From positions 1 to 36,307 of the forward strand of contig JAQBNS010000047.1 in assembly GCA_028288405.1 (NCBI GenBank): a stretch of DNA of 36,307 nucleotides, given 5' to 3'. The DNA is from Chitinophagaceae bacterium. Its GTDB lineage: Bacteria > Bacteroidota > Bacteroidia > Cytophagales > Cytophagaceae. The first letter of the stretch is position 1. Each line of letters begins with the position of its first letter. The translations under genes and the position numbers were made by a program. Below, one piece after another: positions 32,737 through 36,307 of the stretch. A model generated the notes under the pieces. It worked only from the letters and a program-made list of their open reading frames with translations, was not told the DNA's origin and ran no database searches.

Positions 32737-33216
32737 ATGGCAAATCAACTGGATCAGGAAACCTCATTTTGGGATGAAGCATTTCCATTCTTGGAAAAGC
32801 TGACCAAAAAAGAATGTAAGTTCTTACTTATTGGTAACATTGCTTGCAAATACCATGGACTGCGAACGGAACTCAGTGAAGTGGATCTGCTCGTATCCGA
32901 CAATGCGGACGACATGATGCTGTTATTTGAAACCCTCCACGAGTTGGGTTGGACAAGCAAAGACAGAGCAGTAAAGAAATCCGACGATTTTTACCTGAGT
33001 ATTCCCGTTCAGGACGGTTGCATAGACATCATCAGCAAAACACCGGGATTACATTTCCCAGACGTATACGAAAGAGCCGTGAATGTTAAATTCGGAAAGC
33101 TCACCCTTAAAGTTCTTCACCGCGAAGACCTCATCCGCAACAAATCATTACTGGACGATCCAAGACATTTAGACGAAGCGATAGAGCTGTCGATGATCTC
33201 ATCGTTTGAGAAGTAG
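32737..33216 (+). CDS. Solo nucleotidyltransferase-fold protein
   Basis: 159 residues. The N-terminal half has the nucleotidyltransferase pattern: KFLLIGNIACKYHGLRTELS then EVDLLVS. The G-x-x-A...HG.R.T..D layout is shared with AbiEii/MNT-type proteins. The first catalytic Asp of the DxD pair appears as Glu (E-V-D), so activity is uncertain. The second half (CIDIISKTPG; LKVLHREDLIRNKSLLDDPRHLDE) also matches the family, where the K...R.KD-type region follows. No HEPN or antitoxin partner gene is adjacent. It is isolated between repeat-rich spacers, which suggests a recently moved or accessory gene. Confidence 0.8.
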   Translation: MANQLDQETSFWDEAFPFLEKLTKKECKFLLIGNIACKYHGLRTELSEVDLLVSDNADDMMLLFETLHELGWTSKDRAVKKSDDFYLSIPVQDGCIDIISKTPGLHFPDVYERAVNVKFGKLTLKVLHREDLIRNKSLLDDPRHLDEAIELSMISSFEK

Positions 33217-33244
33217 TCGTTAGACGTTAGATGTTAGTGGTTAG

Positions 33245-33285
33245 AAAAAGAACGCCTTTGCATATTATGCAAGGGCGTTCTTTTT
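33245..33285. terminator. Strong bidirectional hairpin terminator
   Basis: A 19-bp stem (33245-33263 with 33267-33285, one G-T pair) with a 3-base loop is bounded by an A-run and a T-run. It sits just after the left heptamer arm. Confidence 0.9.
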
Positions 33286-33327
33286 GTATAGGTGCTCAAG
33301 ACTGAGTGAGAATTTAATACACGCGCA

Positions 33328-33359
33328 GCTTGTCCTGGCAGGGACAACATCTTGGTAGC
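33328..33359 (+). repeat. Repeat family C, copy 2
   Basis: GCTTGTCCTGGCAGGGACAA followed by CATCTTGGTAGC. It shares GTCCYGG(C)AGGGAC and the GTAGC tail with 19606-19636, and a family B element follows 23 bases later. Confidence 0.55.
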
Positions 33360-33382
33360 AAAGATATTTATTATAAAATGCA

Positions 33383-33415
33383 AAGTCCCCTTCAGGGGAT
33401 TTAGGGGTAAGACAG
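33383..33415 (+). repeat. Repeat family B, copy 4
   Basis: AAGTCCCCTTCAGGGGATTT then AGGGGTAAGACAG, one base different from copy 3. Confidence 0.85.
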
Positions 33416-33472
33416 ATCGCGTTAACGGAAAAGTTTGGTATAACCTTTTTACTAAAGACTAACCACTAACGT

Positions 33473-34099
33473 CTAACGACTATAATCAGTAATATGAATC
33501 CGCTTCGTACAGCTTTCAATCTCCTCTTCCTCGTTAGAAGCAATGATGATGGTGCGTTGACCTTGTACCAACTGTAAATTTTTATGAAACCATTTTTTCC
33601 CTTCTTCATCCAAATGTGAAGTCGGCTCGTCGAGCAGGAGCAAAGGCACTTCCGTGAAGAAAGCCAGACCCACTTTCAACCGTTGTTTCATGCCGGATGA
33701 AAAAGAACGGATCTCTTTGTGTTTGGCTTTTGGCAACAATAATAAATCAGGCAGCTGATCGAGTTGTAGAGAAGGAGAGAGCGGTTTTAGCTTGAAATAA
33801 AAAGTAAGCATCTCCTGTAAAGTATATTCTTCGATGAGCTCGATGTAAGGAGCGGCGAAAGAAAGGTATTGGTAATGTTGTTCTGTAGGAATTGTCTTGT
33901 TGTTGATGTGTAACTCCGTCGTGCCTTCACTTGGCAATTGCAATCCTGCAATGATTTTCAAAAGGGTAGACTTGCCAGATCCGTTGCGGCCAGTGATAGC
34001 AGTGGCAGAGCGAGGAGTAAACTCTGCATTCAGTTGCTTGAAAAGTAATTCCCTGTTAAAGGTTTTACTCAGATGAGATAGCACAAGGCCGGCTTGCAT
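33473..34099 (-). CDS. Stand-alone ABC transporter ATP-binding protein
   Basis: 208 residues from ATG 34099. A GTG at 34123 would overlap lpxA by 8 bases and is an alternative. Walker A ITGRNGSGKSTLLK, signature FSSGMKQRLKVGLAF and Walker B LLLLDEPTSHLD are intact, placing it near CcmA-like exporters. No permease gene is adjacent. Location after lpxC-fabZ and lpxA hints at an envelope-lipid role, but this is inference. The last codons (SR and stop) are part of the right arm of the heptamer repeat. Confidence 0.9.
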   Translation of the reverse strand: MQAGLVLSHLSKTFNRELLFKQLNAEFTPRSATAITGRNGSGKSTLLKIIAGLQLPSEGTTELHINNKTIPTEQHYQYLSFAAPYIELIEEYTLQEMLTFYFKLKPLSPSLQLDQLPDLLLLPKAKHKEIRSFSSGMKQRLKVGLAFFTEVPLLLLDEPTSHLDEEGKKWFHKNLQLVQGQRTIIIASNEEEEIESCTKRIHITDYSR

Positions 34100-34115
34100 A
34101 AAAGCACGGTTGTCG

Positions 34116-34895
34116 TTAGACACCGCTTCCTTTCATGATGCCTCGGTCGGAGCTGCGGATGAAGTTTAGAATTTCATCACGTTCTTTGGATGGAGGGAAG
34201 TCTATTTCTAAAATCTCCACCGCTTTGGAGGTATTGTGTCCTTTGATGTAGAGTACTCTGTAGATGTCTTGTATCGAATTGATCTGATCGTTGGTAAAAC
34301 CTCTTCTTCTCAATCCGATAGAATTGATGCCACAATAACGAAGCGGATCACGTGCTGCTTTGGAGAATGGAGGTACGTCTTTACCGATCAATGAACCACC
34401 GGCAATGATCACATGAGATCCGATTCTTACAAATTGATGCACGACACTTGCACCACCTACGATAGCATAATCTTCTACCTGTACGTGTCCGGCTAATTGC
34501 ACGGCATTGACAAGGATGACATTGTCACCGATCACGCAATCGTGTGCGATGTGCACGTAGGCCATGATCAAACAGTTCTTGCCAACGATTGTGGTGTGCT
34601 TATCTGTTGTACCGCGGCTTACCGTTACATATTCTCTGATGACCGTGTTGTCTCCAATGACAGCAGTAGTTTCTTCTCCTTTGAATTTAAGGTCTTGAGG
34701 AACGCCTGAAATTACGGCACCTGGAAAAATCTTACAATTTTTACCAATGCGTGCACCTTCCATGATCGTTACGTGTGAACCGATCCATGTGCCTTCGCCG
34801 ATTTCTACATTTTTATGTATCATCGCGAAAGGTTCAATAACAACATTCTCGGCAATTTTTGCCTGCGGGTGGATATATGCTAAAGGTTGATTCAT
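34116..34895 (-). CDS. lpxA: UDP-N-acetylglucosamine acyltransferase
   Basis: 259 residues from ATG 34895. It performs the first acylation of lipid A synthesis. A left-handed beta-helix of hexapeptide repeats fills the first ~190 residues, with the catalytic His118 in VHIAHDCVIGDN and family landmarks FKGEETTAVIGDNTVIREYV, QLAGHVQVEDYAIVGG and VHQFVRIG. The C-terminal helical domain includes GLRRRGFTNDQI. A TTG 21 bases upstream is a weaker start because it would overlap the lpxC-fabZ end. It begins 14 bases after lpxC-fabZ, in the usual Bacteroidota order. Confidence 0.96.
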   Translation of the reverse strand: MNQPLAYIHPQAKIAENVVIEPFAMIHKNVEIGEGTWIGSHVTIMEGARIGKNCKIFPGAVISGVPQDLKFKGEETTAVIGDNTVIREYVTVSRGTTDKHTTIVGKNCLIMAYVHIAHDCVIGDNVILVNAVQLAGHVQVEDYAIVGGASVVHQFVRIGSHVIIAGGSLIGKDVPPFSKAARDPLRYCGINSIGLRRRGFTNDQINSIQDIYRVLYIKGHNTSKAVEILEIDFPPSKERDEILNFIRSSDRGIMKGSGV

Positions 34896-34909
34896 TGTCA
34901 AATTATTAT

Positions 34910-36307
34910 CTAGCAAAATTTATCTTTTTTAACAATACTGGCTGTAAGATTCGCTTCGCATACCAGGTGGCCTGCTACAAAAGCTTGTCCGTACATTTTT
35001 ATGATTCCTCTTTTGATCGGTTCTTTAATTTCGCATTTGAATATCAGTGTATCTCCCGGTACAACCATCTTGCGGAACTTCGCGTTGTCGATGCTCAGGA
35101 AATAAGTCCAATAGTTTTCAGGATCGGGCACTGTGTTCATGGCTAATACACCACCGCTTTGTGCCATCGCTTCAATTTGCAGAACGCCCGGCATCACGGG
35201 GTTTCCAGGGAAGTGGCCTTGGAAAAACGGTTCGTTAATAGTGACATTCTTCACGCCGACTACTGTATTCTCATCCAGGTGAATGATTTTATCTACCAGT
35301 TTGAAAGGGTAAGCGTGTGGCAATGCTTTGTAAATTCTTGTCGCGTCCATGACAGGAGGCAAACTCGGATCGTACTTTGGCATTTGATTTTTAGAAGCAT
35401 CCAACATGACACGCTTCAACTTCTTAGCAAAGGCTACGTTCGATGCATGTCCGGGTCTTGCTGCCAAGATCTGTGCTTTGATGGGTCTTCCTACTAGAGC
35501 TAAATCACCGACAACATCCAACAGTTTGTGACGTGCAGGTTCGTTAGGGTAACGTAGTTCTAAGTTATTAAGGATGCCTTCTTTTTTTACTTCGATTTTC
35601 TTTTTGTTGAACAAACCGGCTAAGTAATCCAGTTCATCATCTTTTACCACACGGTCTACAATCACGATGGCATTGTTCAAGTCTCCGCCTTTGATCAGGT
35701 TCGCTTTGAATAACATTTCTAATTCATGCAAGAAACAGAACGTTCTACAAGAAGCGATTTCTTTCGTAAACTGACTGATGTTATTGAGTGTAGCATATTG
35801 ACTTCCTAGTACCGGTGAATTGTAATCCACCATGACCGTCACTCTGTAATCGTCCAGCGGCAATGCTGCCAGCTCGATGTTCTTTTCTGAATCGGTATAG
35901 AAGATACCGTGTGGTACTTCGAAGAAATTACGCAATGCATTTTGTTCTTCGAGTCCTACATTGTCTAAGACATCAATGAATGGTTTAGAACTTCCATCCA
36001 TGATGGGGATTTCAGGGCCGTCCAATTCAATCAGTACGTTGTCGATTTGCAGGCCGAGTAAGGCGGCCAGGCTATGTTCTACGGTATTGACTCTTGCTCC
36101 GTGTTTTTCAAGCGTGGTTCCTCTGGATGTATCAACTACCAAGTCAACGTCTGCTTCGATGATGGGCTGTCCTTCTATGTCTATGCGTTGAAACTTGATA
36201 CCGTGATTGATAGGTGCAGGTTTGAAGGTCATGTTTACCATTGTACCGGTATGTAATCCAACTCCTGAAATGGTAACTGCTTGCTTGATGGTATGTTGTT
36301 TTGTATA
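34910..36307 (-). CDS. lpxC-fabZ: Bifunctional LpxC-FabZ fusion, 5' end outside the window
   Basis: 465 residues are visible; the frame stays open to the right edge ([18 protein letters not shown]...), so the start codon lies just outside, probably only a few codons away. The LpxC part is a zinc deacetylase with [13 protein letters not shown] and [17 protein letters not shown] (Zn-binding His, His and Asp). The FabZ part is a hot-dog dehydratase with [11 protein letters not shown] and the active-site stretch [20 protein letters not shown]. The fusion is characteristic of Bacteroidota and joins lipid A synthesis to fatty-acid dehydration. Confidence 0.97.
   Translation of the reverse strand, partial: YTKQHTIKQAVTISGVGLHTGTMVNMTFKPAPINHGIKFQRIDIEGQPIIEADVDLVVDTSRGTTLEKHGARVNTVEHSLAALLGLQIDNVLIELDGPEIPIMDGSSKPFIDVLDNVGLEEQNALRNFFEVPHGIFYTDSEKNIELAALPLDDYRVTVMVDYNSPVLGSQYATLNNISQFTKEIASCRTFCFLHELEMLFKANLIKGGDLNNAIVIVDRVVKDDELDYLAGLFNKKKIEVKKEGILNNLELRYPNEPARHKLLDVVGDLALVGRPIKAQILAARPGHASNVAFAKKLKRVMLDASKNQMPKYDPSLPPVMDATRIYKALPHAYPFKLVDKIIHLDENTVVGVKNVTINEPFFQGHFPGNPVMPGVLQIEAMAQSGGVLAMNTVPDPENYWTYFLSIDNAKFRKMVVPGDTLIFKCEIKEPIKRGIIKMYGQAFVAGHLVCEANLTASIVKKDKFC

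Larger units (their letters stand above)
33215..33481. repeat. Heptamer inverted repeat 3 (GTTAGAC type)
   Basis: The left arm (33215-33244) is GTTAGAC-GTTAGAT-GTTAGTG-GTTAG preceded by AGTC. The right arm (33459-33481) is the complement with one 7-base unit fewer. The left arm overlaps the stop of the 32737 gene (33214-33216), and the right arm contains the last codons and stop of the ABC ATPase gene. Between them lie a 19-bp terminator hairpin and one copy each of families C and B. Confidence 0.82.

Noticed and set aside
34112..34121. GTCGTTAGAC at the lpxA end, identical to part of heptamer array 3
   Set aside because: A single unit in the opposite orientation with no tandem array; a 10-base match is likely chance.

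Overview
The window looks like Bacteroidota chromosome, probably Cytophagales or Chitinophagales; I cannot place it more finely by eye. The grounds are a fused lpxC-fabZ gene, a C-terminal type IX secretion (T9SS) sorting domain, DUF1573, DUF3822 and DUF4296 proteins, promoters of the TAnnTTTG type, a lack of clear Shine-Dalgarno sites, and a dialkylresorcinol/flexirubin-type gene cluster. No rRNA, tRNA, CRISPR array or transposase gene was recognised.

Layout. 1-1902: start of a secreted PKD protein, hisS, and a divergent 48-residue basic protein. 2046-11771: a tightly packed operon with a secreted protein, DarA, DarB, a 135-residue protein with an HTH-like end, a BtrH-type acyltransferase, an ABC exporter (ATPase plus permease), a dedicated acyl carrier protein, a ketosynthase, a ketosynthase-like partner that has lost its catalytic residues, and a low-complexity secreted protein. 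Most junctions overlap by a few bases. The genes suggest synthesis of acyl chains on the ACP, head-to-head condensation and aromatisation by DarB/DarA, further acyl transfer by the BtrH-like enzyme, and export. The aryl-polyene genes usual in flexirubin clusters are not here.

11785-14938: a bidirectional terminator and a 1030-residue T9SS-exported protein. 14939-15430: a gene-free stretch with nested palindromes and a dispersed repeat. 15431-19278: housekeeping genes (metallophosphoesterase, DUF6134, pyrE, Nudix, coaD, DUF3822). 19279-19696: a second gene-free stretch made mostly of dispersed repeats. 19697-25644: Nudix, a RecD/Pif1-like helicase, DUF1573, a secreted protein, DUF423, the PLP-homeostasis protein YggS and a GH3-type acyl-adenylating enzyme. 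25705-29946: a short Bat/CoxE-type operon (DUF58, membrane protein, BatA), a DUF4296 lipoprotein, and an ECF-type sigma factor with a small membrane protein. 30083-36307: mutS2, a solo nucleotidyltransferase-fold protein, and an lpxC-fabZ / lpxA / ABC-ATPase operon that runs off the right edge.

The most unusual signal is in the intergenic DNA. Three convergent gene pairs are separated by inverted repeats built from tandem, locus-specific 7-mers (GTGGTAA, GTGAAGA, GTTAGAC types) that run into the stop codons. There are also three copies of a 111-115 bp repeat, four copies of a 33-34 bp element (AAGTCCCCTTYAGGGG...), and two copies of a GTCCYGG(C)AGGGAC element, each of the latter lying just upstream of the 33 bp element.
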